Shown one piece after another: positions 1 to 7,170 of a DNA stretch of 64,000 nt. The notes below the pieces were generated by a model. The model had not been told where the DNA came from and did not search any database. It saw only the letters and a program-made list of their open reading frames with translations. The position numbers and the translations under genes were made by a program. Source of the stretch: Halostagnicola sp. A-GB9-2 (GTDB taxonomy: Archaea > Halobacteriota > Halobacteria > Halobacteriales > Natrialbaceae). The stretch's first letter is position 1, and each line of letters opens with the position of its first letter. The stretch spans positions 1 through 64,000 of the forward strand of contig NZ_JASJOC010000001.1 of assembly GCF_030068615.1 (NCBI RefSeq), in the 5' to 3' direction.

Positions 1-561
1 AGCAACGAACGCCGGGTGGACGTCGCCGGTCTCGGGACAGCGGACGTCGTCACCATCGACGTAGACGTACGGATCGCTCTCGGTCTGGAGGAACGCACGG
101 CCGTCGAGTCGGGGATCGATCTCGGCCATCGCGATGGTTTCACCGTCGCCGTAGTTCTCCTCGAGGCCCCACTTCCAGCGAGCGTCTTCGTCGACGTCGG
201 CCTCGGGGTGATCGCGGTCAGCCCACGGGGCGAACGGCTTCTTATCGACGTGCCCCATCCACTGCTCACGTTCGAGCAGTTCGTCGGGCCAACTGTTCGA
301 CTCGGGGTTCGCGAAGTCGGCATCGGCCCATTTCGAGAACCGTGTGCGAAGGTCCGTCCGTGACCGCGTTCGTGACCTTCTCAGGTGGTCTCTGGCCCTA
401 TTATTTGAGTCTTCGGCCGGTTCCGGCGTCTCGTCGGTGACGACCTCCGCGATCGCAGCGGGTGACTCTCCGAGCGCTCCTGCGACTTCCGGGACCGACG
501 CATCGGGGTTGGCCTCGAGGTACCGCTCGACCTGTTCCTCGAGGGACTGTCGGTCGCTCAC
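1..561 (-). CDS. Primase-type replication protein of an integrated element, N-terminal part (cut by window edge)
   Basis: The frame is open from a GTG at 561 to the window edge (187 codons), so the C-terminus is missing. After a variable N-terminal part rich in Glu and Ala (a short helical, perhaps HTH-like segment at residues 1-40), it contains the series WMGHVDKKPFAPW, RWKWGLEENY and VDGDDVRCPETG. This series is typical of the N-terminus of haloviral and plasmid primase/polymerase proteins that carry a helicase further on; that match is from memory of the family, not a search. The GTG overlaps the stop of the preceding small gene (GTGA) and a GAGGTGA Shine-Dalgarno stands just upstream. Its position beside a tRNA gene supports an integrated virus or plasmid. 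Confidence 0.7.
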   Translation of the reverse strand, partial: MSDRQSLEEQVERYLEANPDASVPEVAGALGESPAAIAEVVTDETPEPAEDSNNRARDHLRRSRTRSRTDLRTRFSKWADADFANPESNSWPDELLEREQWMGHVDKKPFAPWADRDHPEADVDEDARWKWGLEENYGDGETIAMAEIDPRLDGRAFLQTESDPYVYVDGDDVRCPETGDVHPAFVA

Positions 562-785
562 GCGATCTCACCTCGTACCGCACCGCGGACTCTACGTGAA
601 TTGGCTTTCGAGCAGTCGTAGCAGAGGTAGTTGTGTGGGTGATCCGCATCGCGACCGATCGAATAGAGTTCGCGATCTACGGCCTCGGGATCAAACGTGC
701 GTCCGCAGTAGGTGAAGCCAACGAGGCCCTCGACGCAGAACCCGTTGTGGCCGTTTCCGAGGTTGACCACGTAACCGGTCGTCAC
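558..785 (-). CDS. Small putative zinc-ribbon protein of the integrated element
   Basis: About 75 residues. Cysteines are arranged as FTYCGRTF early and YLCYDCS about 30 residues later, which suggests a small zinc-binding fold; only three of these Cys lie in typical spacing, and a further Cys (GFCVEG) precedes them. I prefer the GTG at 785, which overlaps the stop of the preceding gene as GTGA; an upstream GTG at 794 in the same frame is possible. The gene is coupled to its neighbours on both sides by 4-bp overlaps, as is usual in halovirus operons. The exact function is unknown; Cys-rich peptides of this size are common in haloarchaeal mobile elements. Confidence 0.55.
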   Translation of the reverse strand: MTTGYVVNLGNGHNGFCVEGLVGFTYCGRTFDPEAVDRELYSIGRDADHPHNYLCYDCSKANSRRVRGAVRGEIA

Positions 786-1015
786 GCCGACCACCCCCAG
801 TCCTCGAACGAGGTCTGACCGTCGACGTTCGGCCGGTCGATGTCCTGGTCGTCACCGATCTCTGGGACGCCCTCGGTCCGCTCTTCGCCGACGGGTTCGG
901 GATCGGTGGCGTACTCGACGCTTTCGGCCTGTTTGTCGAGCTCAGGGCGCTCGGTGATCGCCTGGTAGGTGGCGTCGATCGAGGTGCCGGAGTATGACCG
1001 ACGGCCAGCTACCAC
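782..1015 (-). CDS. Small acidic hypothetical protein of the integrated element
   Basis: A 77-residue acidic protein starting at a GTG, with no motif I recognise. It begins with a basic stretch (GRRSYSG), then a helical segment (ATYQAITERPELDKQAESVEY) and a Glu/Asp-rich tail. It is the first gene of the three-gene leftward set, and its stop overlaps the start of the next gene. It could be a small DNA-binding or regulatory protein of the element, but the sequence does not show this. Coding is supported by the coupled overlaps and by third-position GC preference similar to its neighbours. Confidence 0.45.
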   Translation of the reverse strand: MVAGRRSYSGTSIDATYQAITERPELDKQAESVEYATDPEPVGEERTEGVPEIGDDQDIDRPNVDGQTSFEDWGWSA

Positions 1016-1121
1016 GCTTTCTCACCGCCGTTAGACGAAGCTATCGCAGTATCAGATTTATGTTGTTTAGTGCCCGACGAAACCCATCCGTACTGGACGG
1101 GTGTAAACGGGGTATAAGTAG

Positions 1122-1138
1122 TGAGGCTTTGAACCTCA
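1122..1138. other. Short hairpin between element genes and tRNA
   Basis: TGAGG and CCTCA form a perfect 5-bp inverted repeat with a 7-nt loop, just downstream of the tRNA 3' end. It could end the tRNA transcript or be part of the element's attachment region. It is short enough to be chance. Confidence 0.25.
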
Positions 1139-1145
1139 GGATCCA

Positions 1146-1219
1146 AGCCGGTGGAGGGATTTGAACCCTCGACCTAATCCTTACGAAGGATTCGCTCTGC
1201 CAGTCTGAGCTACACCGGC
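1146..1219 (-). tRNA. tRNA-Thr (anticodon CGT)
   Basis: Read leftward the sequence folds as a cloverleaf. The acceptor stem is GCCGGTG paired with CACCGGC, and the D-arm region is TAGCTCAGACTGGCAGAGC. The anticodon stem is AATCC/GGATT around the loop TTCGTAA, giving anticodon CGT, which reads ACG (Thr). The T arm is GAGGG-TTCAAAT-CCCTC, and the discriminator base is U. CCA is not encoded. No intron is seen. The 3' end faces the virus-like genes at 1-1015, the usual side for integration into a tRNA gene. Confidence 0.93.
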
Positions 1220-1309
1220 ACTGACGTGTGCTATTCTTACGTAGGTCCGAAACAGGCCATAAGGGTTGCGAATCTCGACCGCCCCGCCGTGAGGTGGATT
1301 ATCACACGA

Positions 1310-2338
1310 TTACCCCTCGAGTCGCACGTCCAGACAGACGTTGAGTTCGTGTGGCGCGTAGGATCTGACCACTCGAGAAGTTTCGACGGTTACGTTGTAC
1401 TGCGGTTCGGCGGCGTCGCGAATCGCTCGCTCCCCGGGGTCGAACGGATCGTCTTCGTGCTGGATATCGTAATAGTGTAGCACGCATTCCTCGCCCGCAA
1501 TCTGGACAGCGGGCCCGAGGAATTCGTTGGCGCTGTGCGGGAGATTCATTACGACCCGGTCGGCCCACCCTTCGTACTCGGGTGCTACCGACCGAACGTC
1601 GTCACAGATCGCCGTGACGCGGTCCTCGACGCCGTTTCGACGGGCGTTTTCGCGCAGATAGTTGATTGCCGTTTCGTTGATATCGACGCCGACGCAGGTC
1701 GCGCCGCGTTTCGCGAACGGGACGACGAACGGGCCGACCCCCGCGAACATGTCGAACGCGTTTTCGCCGGATACCACCTGTTCGGCGACCCGATTGCGTT
1801 CGGTCGCCAACCGCGGAGAGAAGTAGACCTCGGCGAGGTCGAGTTCGAACGCGGCGCCGTACTCGCGATGGACCGTCTCGGTTCCGTCGCCCTCTATTAC
1901 CTCCCAGTCGCGAGTTCGCGTTTCGCCTTTGATCTTTGAGGCCTTGTTCAGGACGGTCTCGACCGGTAGGTCGGAATCGACGATCGCTCGAGCGATTTCG
2001 GCCGGTTGCCGTTCGTCTTCGTCGCGGTTGTCTTCGTCGGCCCCCACACTGTCGTCTCCTTCGTCGAGCAATGCGACATCGCCGATTCGTTCGTAGGAGG
2101 GATCAAACCCCAGAAGATCCGCCGGCGTCGTTTGCGTTTCGCGCTCGGGGAGGTCGTAGGAGACGATCTCGAGGTCCTCGAACGCTTCGGAAACGACATC
2201 CGGGTCCGTGACCGGAATGTAGAGCCAGCCGTCCTCGACGATGATCTCGTACCCGTCGGCGATGAAATCTCCGTCAGTGAGTTCCTGACGCGTCGCTTCT
2301 CCGTTCGCAGGCGGCACGCGGACGCACGGAACGTTCAT
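1310..2338 (-). CDS. trm5: tRNA (guanine(37)-N1)-methyltransferase Trm5
   Basis: This protein of 342 residues has the archaeal Trm5 layout. A small N-terminal domain lies at about residues 1-65, followed by an acidic haloarchaeal insert near 95-115 and an RNA-binding linker. The class I methyltransferase core carries the SAM motif DMFAGVGPFVVPF (196-208) and VGVDIN (217-221). The catalytic loop NLPHSA is at 265-270 and is characteristic of Trm5. The enzyme methylates G37 next to the anticodon and so prevents frameshifting; it is cytoplasmic. The ATG at 2338 is the start that keeps domain 1 whole. It is a single gene with no coupled neighbour, 90 bp from the tRNA-Thr gene. Confidence 0.92.
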   Translation of the reverse strand: MNVPCVRVPPANGEATRQELTDGDFIADGYEIIVEDGWLYIPVTDPDVVSEAFEDLEIVSYDLPERETQTTPADLLGFDPSYERIGDVALLDEGDDSVGADEDNRDEDERQPAEIARAIVDSDLPVETVLNKASKIKGETRTRDWEVIEGDGTETVHREYGAAFELDLAEVYFSPRLATERNRVAEQVVSGENAFDMFAGVGPFVVPFAKRGATCVGVDINETAINYLRENARRNGVEDRVTAICDDVRSVAPEYEGWADRVVMNLPHSANEFLGPAVQIAGEECVLHYYDIQHEDDPFDPGERAIRDAAEPQYNVTVETSRVVRSYAPHELNVCLDVRLEG

Positions 2339-2459
2339 GCACGAACTCGCCGGTGAGCCGCCGTAACGCTGACGTTTCCGTCTCGAACGATAACTCGTTT
2401 TCTGCGAACGAGCGGAGCTTTCACATCAATGACTCTCGAGAGACGACGCTGATCGGGAA

Positions 2460-2473
2460 TTAGCCCCGCCTAA
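2460..2473. promoter_or_regulatory. Operator-like TTAG-N6-CTAA site upstream of znuA
   Basis: TTAG and CTAA are separated by six bases (CCCCGC), about 25 bp upstream of the presumed TATA box of the metal-binding protein gene. The same TTAG-N6-CTAA arrangement recurs at 6657-6670, and a tighter TTAGCCTAA occurs at 3498-3506. DtxR/MntR-family regulators are known to bind TTAGG/CCTAA-like palindromes, and a gene for such a regulator lies at 5332. The link is inference. Confidence 0.45.
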
Positions 2474-2494
2474 ACTATTTCTTAGACCATAACA

Positions 2495-2504
2495 ACTATA
2501 TCTA
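2495..2504 (+). promoter_or_regulatory. TATA box of znuA (leaderless start)
   Basis: ACTATATCTA is centred about 25 nt before the ATG at 2524. This is the spacing expected if transcription starts at or next to the start codon, and it supports that ATG over the in-frame ATGs at 2530 and 2533. Confidence 0.5.
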
Positions 2505-2523
2505 TTGCTGGTGCTACCTTCTG

Positions 2524-3477
2524 ATGACGATGATGAAACACGCAAGCGACGAACCGAGCGGGTTGACACGACGCCAAACGATCACTGGCGCGGCCGGTCT
2601 CGGTTTCGCGGCGATGGCGGGCTGTCTCGGTGACGATCCGCAGGACGATACCAGTGATGCGGAGTACACCGTTTCGACCGGATTCCTTGCGCTCTGGGAC
2701 ATCACGCGGAACGTTGCCGGAGAGCAAATGGACGTGATCGATCTCGTTCCGACCGGAGAGCACGGACACGAATTCGATCCCGGAACGGGCGTCGTCTCGG
2801 AGATCGAAGACTCTGACGTATTCATCTACCTCCGCGACTTCGCGAGTTGGCAGGATGACGCGGCGGCCGAACTCGAGGGAGATGACGACGTGTACGTGAT
2901 CGAAGCGGCCGACGACATCGAGTTCTTCGATAGCCCGGCCGAGGACGACGACGAACACTTTTGGATGGATCCGGTCAGGTGCCAGTCCGCAGTCGATCAC
3001 ATCGCGGCGGAGCTATCGGAAGTCGATCCCGACAACGCCGACGAGTACGAAGCGAACGCGGATGCGTTCAACGACGAACTGCAGGAACTCCACGAGGAGT
3101 TCGAAGCCCTCGTCGAAGGCGCCGAGATCGATCAGTTGATCGTCGGAACGCACGATTCTTTCCAGTGGTGGCATCGTCAGTACGGCCTCGATATCCACTC
3201 GCCGATCGGAACGTCTCCCGATTCCGAACCCTCAGCTCAGGAGATCGAGGAGATCGAAGGGATCATGGACGAACACGGGATCGAACACGTCGTCTACGAC
3301 GTCGGCGAGCCCGACGACCTCGCGGAATCGATCGCCGACGAAATCGACGCCGAAGTGCTTCCGATCTCGCCCGTCGAAACGCAACTTCCCGAGTACGACG
3401 AGAACGACTGGGGCTACGTCGATCACTACCGGGAGATCAATTTTCCAACGCTCGAGGTGGCTCTGGGCGTACAGTAA
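2524..3477 (+). CDS. znuA: Metal (Zn/Mn) ABC transporter substrate-binding lipoprotein, ZnuA-like
   Basis: This 317-residue protein of cluster A-1 binding proteins is exported by Tat: RR at 16-17, a hydrophobic stretch, and a lipobox ending at Cys34 (AAMAGC). Likely metal ligands are His82 (GHEFDPG), His145 (EHFWMDP) and His210 (GTHDSFQWW). The third ligand is His, as in ZnuA and TroA, rather than the Glu of manganese-type PsaA/MntC, and the usual C-terminal Asp is not obvious, so zinc is slightly favoured. The His-rich loop of bacterial ZnuA is replaced by an acidic loop (DDDEH). The ATPase and permease genes follow, then a DtxR-type regulator, which would also fit manganese. Confidence 0.88.
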   Translation: MTMMKHASDEPSGLTRRQTITGAAGLGFAAMAGCLGDDPQDDTSDAEYTVSTGFLALWDITRNVAGEQMDVIDLVPTGEHGHEFDPGTGVVSEIEDSDVFIYLRDFASWQDDAAAELEGDDDVYVIEAADDIEFFDSPAEDDDEHFWMDPVRCQSAVDHIAAELSEVDPDNADEYEANADAFNDELQELHEEFEALVEGAEIDQLIVGTHDSFQWWHRQYGLDIHSPIGTSPDSEPSAQEIEEIEGIMDEHGIEHVVYDVGEPDDLAESIADEIDAEVLPISPVETQLPEYDENDWGYVDHYREINFPTLEVALGVQ

Positions 3478-3497
3478 CTGGCGGCAACTACAAATAA

Positions 3498-3506
3498 TTA
3501 GCCTAA
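3498..3506. promoter_or_regulatory. Palindromic TTAGCCTAA upstream of znuC, with TATA element at 3511-3518
   Basis: TTAG-C-CTAA is a near-perfect palindrome in the 89-bp gap between znuA and znuC, directly before a TATA-like ATATAATA. This suggests that znuCB has its own metal-controlled promoter as well as read-through from znuA. The half-sites match those at 2460 and 6657 but with a different spacer. Role inferred. Confidence 0.4.
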
Positions 3507-3566
3507 TCAAATATAATAGATTGCCATGACAAAGGATAAATTACATCGGCATCGTACTTACCGCAT

Positions 3567-4334
3567 ATGAGCTCCGTAGCCGCCGTCGAAAACGTCACGT
3601 TCGCGTACGACGACCGACCCGTGGTCGAAGACGTCTCGCTCTCCATCGAGAAGGGGGAGTTCCTCGGCTTGATTGGCCCGAACGGATCGGGCAAAACCAC
3701 CCTGTTGAAGATACTGCTCGGGTTGGAGCAGCCGGATTCGGGAGCGGTCGAACTCTTTGGCACTCCCGCCTCGAAGTTTACCGACGGAACCCGGCTCGGG
3801 TACGTTTCACAGCAATCCTCCGAAGCTGACTCGATGATGCCGGTCACCGTCCGCGAAGTCATCGAGATGGGTCGATACCCCCACGCCGGGTTACGACGAT
3901 TGAACGACGACGATCACCGGGTCGTCGACGACGCACTCGAGCAGGTCGGTATCGTCGACCTCGCAGACAGACGAATCAATCAGGTCTCCGGCGGACAGAA
4001 ACAGCGGGCGTACATCGCTCGAGCGCTCGCGTCCGAGGCGGACTTGCTTGCCCTCGACGAACCCACCGTCGGCGTCGATGCCGACTCGGTCGATCAGTTC
4101 TACGATCTACTCACCGAACTCAACGAAGGTGGAATGACGATCGTTCTGATCGAACACGACATCGGCGTCGTCGCGGAGTACGCGGACACGATGGCCTGTC
4201 TCGACTGCGAGCTGTACGAACACTGTGAAACGGATCGGTTCCTCGAGAGCGGTGCCCTCGAGAAAGCCTACAGTTCGGCACGCGTATTACGATCCGCCGA
4301 TCACTCGTCCGCCGAGTACGCGACGGGTGATTGA
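3567..4334 (+). CDS. znuC: Metal ABC transporter ATP-binding protein, ZnuC-like
   Basis: This 255-residue ABC ATPase powers uptake with the permease encoded next. Walker A is GPNGSGKTT (37-45), the Q-loop region is YVSQQ, the signature is VSGGQKQ (140-146), Walker B is LLALDEP (160-166), and the switch His is in LIEHD. Two cysteines near the C-terminus (LDCELYEHCE) are a frequent feature of metal-importer ATPases and may sense or bind metal. The stop is one base before the permease ATG, so the two genes are translated together. The ATG at 3567 starts the canonical beta-strand of the fold. Confidence 0.92.
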   Translation: MSSVAAVENVTFAYDDRPVVEDVSLSIEKGEFLGLIGPNGSGKTTLLKILLGLEQPDSGAVELFGTPASKFTDGTRLGYVSQQSSEADSMMPVTVREVIEMGRYPHAGLRRLNDDDHRVVDDALEQVGIVDLADRRINQVSGGQKQRAYIARALASEADLLALDEPTVGVDADSVDQFYDLLTELNEGGMTIVLIEHDIGVVAEYADTMACLDCELYEHCETDRFLESGALEKAYSSARVLRSADHSSAEYATGD

Positions 4335-4335
4335 A

Positions 4336-5289
4336 ATGTCGATCGAACGCCTCGAGTCGTGGAACCGGCCCATCGGCTTGCTCGCGGCGGTGCCGGTCGT
4401 CGTGGCCGCGTTTTACGTGCTTATCTACGTCCTGTTCCCGCCGCTGTTCGACGGGTTTTGGGGAGCAACGTGTGGCACCTTCGACACGTGGTTGGTTTGC
4501 AGCGGTTTTCTGCAGCGGGGGTTCACCGCGGGGATTCTTATCGGAATCACCGCGCCAATTGTCGGCGCGTATCTCGTGAACCGTCAGATGGCGCTGATCG
4601 GCGAAGCGCTCGCACACATGGCCTTCGGCGGGGTGGCGGTCGGACTGTTCGTCGGCGCTGCCGTCCCCAGCCTGGATTACCCGCTCCTGTTCGCGCTCGT
4701 CGCCGCGACCCTCGCCGCGCTTTGCATGCAGTACATCGCAATTCGGACGGACGGCTATGCGGATATCCCCATCGCGGTCATGCTTACGGGCGGATTCGCC
4801 CTCGGGATCGCCGTCATCTCCTACGGCGTGACGTTTCACGCGACCGTCGAGAGCTACCTGTTCGGGGACATCCTCTTCGTCCCCTTCGAGAACGTCCAGC
4901 TTATGGTCGGGCTCACGATGCTGGTTATCGGGACGGTCGCCCTGACGCACAAACAGCTCCTGTTCATCACTTTCGACCGGGAGGCGGCGCGGCTGGCCCG
5001 GATCAACGTCAGGTTCTACGATACGCTGTTGATCGTCCTCACCGCGCTCGTCGTCGTCGCCGCGATGCAGATACTCGGTGCGATCCTCGTCGCCGGTATG
5101 CTCGTAATCCCCGTCGCCGCGGCGATGCAGTTCACGAACAGCTTCAACCGAGGGCTCGTCCTCTCGGTCGTCTTCGGCCAGGTCGCCGTCTTCGGCGGGA
5201 TCTTTCTGTCCTACCAGTGGGATGTCGCCACGGGCGCGATGATCATCCTCGTCGCGATCGCGCTCTATCTCTGGTCGGTGATAGTATGA
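4336..5289 (+). CDS. znuB: Metal ABC transporter permease, ZnuB-like
   Basis: A 317-residue membrane protein of the ABC-3 family with about eight or nine hydrophobic helices, including GILIGITAPIVGAYLV and the paired C-terminal helices around AILVAGMLVIPVAAAMQ. It forms the metal channel together with ZnuC. I chose the ATG at 4336 because it follows the znuC stop directly and begins just before the first helix (LLAAVPVVVAAFYVLIYV). A longer frame reaching back to 4225 only re-reads the end of znuC. A segment near LLFITFDREAARLARIN matches the cytoplasmic coupling loop of this family. Confidence 0.9.
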   Translation: MSIERLESWNRPIGLLAAVPVVVAAFYVLIYVLFPPLFDGFWGATCGTFDTWLVCSGFLQRGFTAGILIGITAPIVGAYLVNRQMALIGEALAHMAFGGVAVGLFVGAAVPSLDYPLLFALVAATLAALCMQYIAIRTDGYADIPIAVMLTGGFALGIAVISYGVTFHATVESYLFGDILFVPFENVQLMVGLTMLVIGTVALTHKQLLFITFDREAARLARINVRFYDTLLIVLTALVVVAAMQILGAILVAGMLVIPVAAAMQFTNSFNRGLVLSVVFGQVAVFGGIFLSYQWDVATGAMIILVAIALYLWSVIV

Positions 5290-5331
5290 CTCGGATGAAC
5301 CGTCCACAGATGTCCCGGGGACCGCTCGACG

Positions 5332-6081
5332 ATGACGACTGAACCAAACACGCCCGACGCTGCGGAGTCGTCACGTTCGGAGCACGTTCCGGATTCGGAC
5401 ACCGTCACGCCGGTGATGGAAGATTACCTGAAAACGATTTACGAACTCCAGTACGACCGTGACGGAGCGGTCTGGACCTCGAGGATCGCCGACAGTCTCG
5501 AGGTGACTCCGCCGACGGTCTCGAGCATGCTCGAGAAACTCGAGCGCCGCGGGTTGATCCACCGGGAGAAACACCGCCCCGTGACGCTCACCGAAACGGG
5601 CGAGAACGTCGCGCTCGGTGTTATCAGAAATCACAGACTGCTCGAGACGTTTCTCGCCGACTATCTCGAGTACGAGTGGGACGAAGTCCACGCCGAGGCA
5701 GATCGCCTCGAACACTACGTCAGCGATCAGTTCGTCGATCGCCTGACGGCGATGCTCGAGCACCCTTCCAGCGATCCGCACGGAGATCCGATCCCGGACG
5801 AAGCACTGGCTGCGCCGACCCGGTCGTGGATTCGGTTGAGCGAGGCCGAGGCGGGCGTGTCCCATCGGGTTGAACGCGTCCGCGCCGACGGCGAACGGCT
5901 CCGGTATCTGGCCGACTGCGGAATCACGCCCGGCGTCCCCGTCGAAATCGTCGAGCGAACGCCGCTCGAGTCCGTCGAAATCGCCATCGAAAGCGACCCG
6001 GACCACGAACCGAACTCGCAGGTCCTTCCGAAACGGGCGTGTGAGCGGATTCTCGTCGGACCGCTACCCGGGAACAACTGA
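5332..6081 (+). CDS. DtxR/MntR-family metal-dependent transcriptional regulator
   Basis: This 249-residue repressor has three parts. A winged helix covers about residues 25-85 (EDYLKTIYELQ, then TPPTVSSMLEKLERRGLI as recognition helix). A dimerisation and metal-binding helical domain includes NHRLLETFL and the His/Glu residues HAEADRLEH. A C-terminal SH3-like FeoA domain covers about residues 165-245. The layout is that of iron- or manganese-sensing DtxR proteins; in Halobacterium the related SirR controls a manganese ABC importer. It starts 42 bp after znuB and is probably co-transcribed, giving feedback control. The likely targets are the TTAG/CTAA sites around this locus (inference). Confidence 0.88.
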   Translation: MTTEPNTPDAAESSRSEHVPDSDTVTPVMEDYLKTIYELQYDRDGAVWTSRIADSLEVTPPTVSSMLEKLERRGLIHREKHRPVTLTETGENVALGVIRNHRLLETFLADYLEYEWDEVHAEADRLEHYVSDQFVDRLTAMLEHPSSDPHGDPIPDEALAAPTRSWIRLSEAEAGVSHRVERVRADGERLRYLADCGITPGVPVEIVERTPLESVEIAIESDPDHEPNSQVLPKRACERILVGPLPGNN

Positions 6082-6108
6082 TATTTGGCTCACTGGCGAA
6101 CGGAGCGT

Positions 6109-6630
6109 ATGGCGACAGAGACTCGATTGACGACCGTCGAAACCGTCCACGACGAGGGTTCGTGGTTGTTTACCGCTCGAGACCTTCACGGCGAACCGGA
6201 GGAGATCATCCTCGTCCCGTGCGACGACGGCGTCGAAGCGTGGGTGAACCGATGCACGCACGAAGCCCAGCGGCTGGATCGGGGCTTCGGTGCGGCCATG
6301 CGAGATGGCGAACTCATCTGTCCGAAACACGGCTCGCTGTTCGACGCCTGTTCGGGCGACTGCGACAACGGAGAGGCCGCCGGAACGCGGCTCGTCTCCA
6401 TCGAGGTTGCCGTCGTCAACGATGCGGAGGCGACCGATGGCGACGGGCGCGAGCAAGGTGGTGCGGCTGACGAACGAACGGGCGACGAGAGTACGTCCAC
6501 AGGCGTCGAATTTGTCTCCCTTATCGACCGTCAGTACACGTTTGGCCATATCGGCGGGCTCGAGGATGGTGATGACACCCAAGACGACGATGACAGCGGT
6601 CCGTCGTCGACATCTCATATTTCACTGTAG
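6109..6630 (+). CDS. Rieske-type [2Fe-2S] ferredoxin-like protein
   Basis: About 173 residues. The Rieske cluster ligands are visible as Cys49-x-His51 (RCTHEA) and Cys71-x2-His74 (CPKHG), the arrangement of soluble Rieske ferredoxins. Residues from about 95 onward are an acidic, low-complexity tail ending in a short ordered patch (VSLIDRQYTFGHIGG). There is no signal or membrane segment, so it is a cytoplasmic electron carrier or a subunit for an unknown oxygenase. The ATG at 6109 is preferred over one at 6085, which would add eight residues unlike the family. It follows the metal regulator by 27 bp and probably shares its transcript. Confidence 0.82.
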   Translation: MATETRLTTVETVHDEGSWLFTARDLHGEPEEIILVPCDDGVEAWVNRCTHEAQRLDRGFGAAMRDGELICPKHGSLFDACSGDCDNGEAAGTRLVSIEVAVVNDAEATDGDGREQGGAADERTGDESTSTGVEFVSLIDRQYTFGHIGGLEDGDDTQDDDDSGPSSTSHISL

Positions 6631-6656
6631 CGACGCCGATTCTGACCGCGCCGATA

Positions 6657-6670
6657 TTAGACAAGGCTAA
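6657..6670. promoter_or_regulatory. Second TTAG-N6-CTAA operator-like site
   Basis: TTAG-ACAAGG-CTAA has exactly the same half-sites and spacing as the site before znuA. A third related sequence, TTAGCTAGG, follows at 6679-6687. It lies about 70 bp before the Shine-Dalgarno-led short ORF at 6738, so a metal-controlled promoter is plausible here although the gene behind it seems to be lost. Confidence 0.4.
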
Positions 6671-6737
6671 AAATAAGATTAGCTAGGTAAAATTTAAGGT
6701 GGGTGGCGTAGACGTGACTATTACATGGAGGTGATCA

Positions 6738-6797
6738 ATGACTCGAGATGAACCAATCAAAACGGAAGTGCTGACCGGCTACGGTCGTGCCAGGTGA
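6738..6797 (+). CDS. Short ORF (19 aa) with a perfect Shine-Dalgarno; possible gene remnant
   Basis: The ATG at 6738 is preceded by GGAGGTGATC at 6727-6736, an almost full complement of the 3' end of archaeal 16S rRNA, which is unusually strong for a haloarchaeon. Only 19 codons follow (MTRDEPIKTEV then LTGYGRAR) before a TGA. A different frame opens at 6787 and runs to 7032, so this may be the start of a frameshifted gene. I do not recognise the product. Confidence 0.3.
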   Translation: MTRDEPIKTEVLTGYGRAR

Positions 6798-7170
6798 CAC
6801 CCGGCCGGTAAGCGATATGGACTGTGACGTGTCTTTGCAGATGGCGTCACGGTACCTGAATCAGTCACCATTTGGTCGTTACTCTGACGACTCGAGCTTC
6901 TGTGTTGCCGATCGCTTCCCCAATCGATTGGCAGCGTACTCATGCCACACCGTACAGTACGCAAGGGAATTCGAACGTTTTGAACGGTATTTTTCGCCGA
7001 ACCACGAACTGTTCCACCGCGCTTCCCGGTAGTCCAACGTATCAGTCTTTCACGTTCGCTTTCAGTAGCCAAAGAACGCGTTCGAAACACTCGAGAGGCA
7101 GAGGCGGTGCCTTCGCGGGAGACGATTCCGACTCGAAACCTACTCCCCGTCGCCGTCACTACGGTAGTCC

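Larger units (their letters stand above)
6631..7170. other. 540-bp gap with operator-like sites and a short ORF, no convincing full gene
   Basis: The left part is AT-rich and contains TTAG/CTAA sites at 6657-6670 and 6679-6687, followed by a strong Shine-Dalgarno and a 19-codon ORF at 6738. A further frame from a GTG at 6787 to 7032 could continue that ORF after a frameshift, but it has many rare Cys, Phe and Ser residues for a haloarchaeal protein and looks like a decayed gene or non-coding DNA. The reverse-strand frame over 6779-7159 is arginine- and serine-rich and is probably not real. Confidence 0.4.

Noticed and set aside
4120-5307. 395-codon reverse-strand frame opposite znuB
   Set aside because: Its Arg/Asp/His-rich composition is what the complement of membrane-helix codons gives; znuB on the other strand has real helices.
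6779-7159. 126-codon reverse frame in the gap before dph5
   Set aside because: Arginine/serine-rich with no acidic bias, unlike haloarchaeal proteins, and no start signals.
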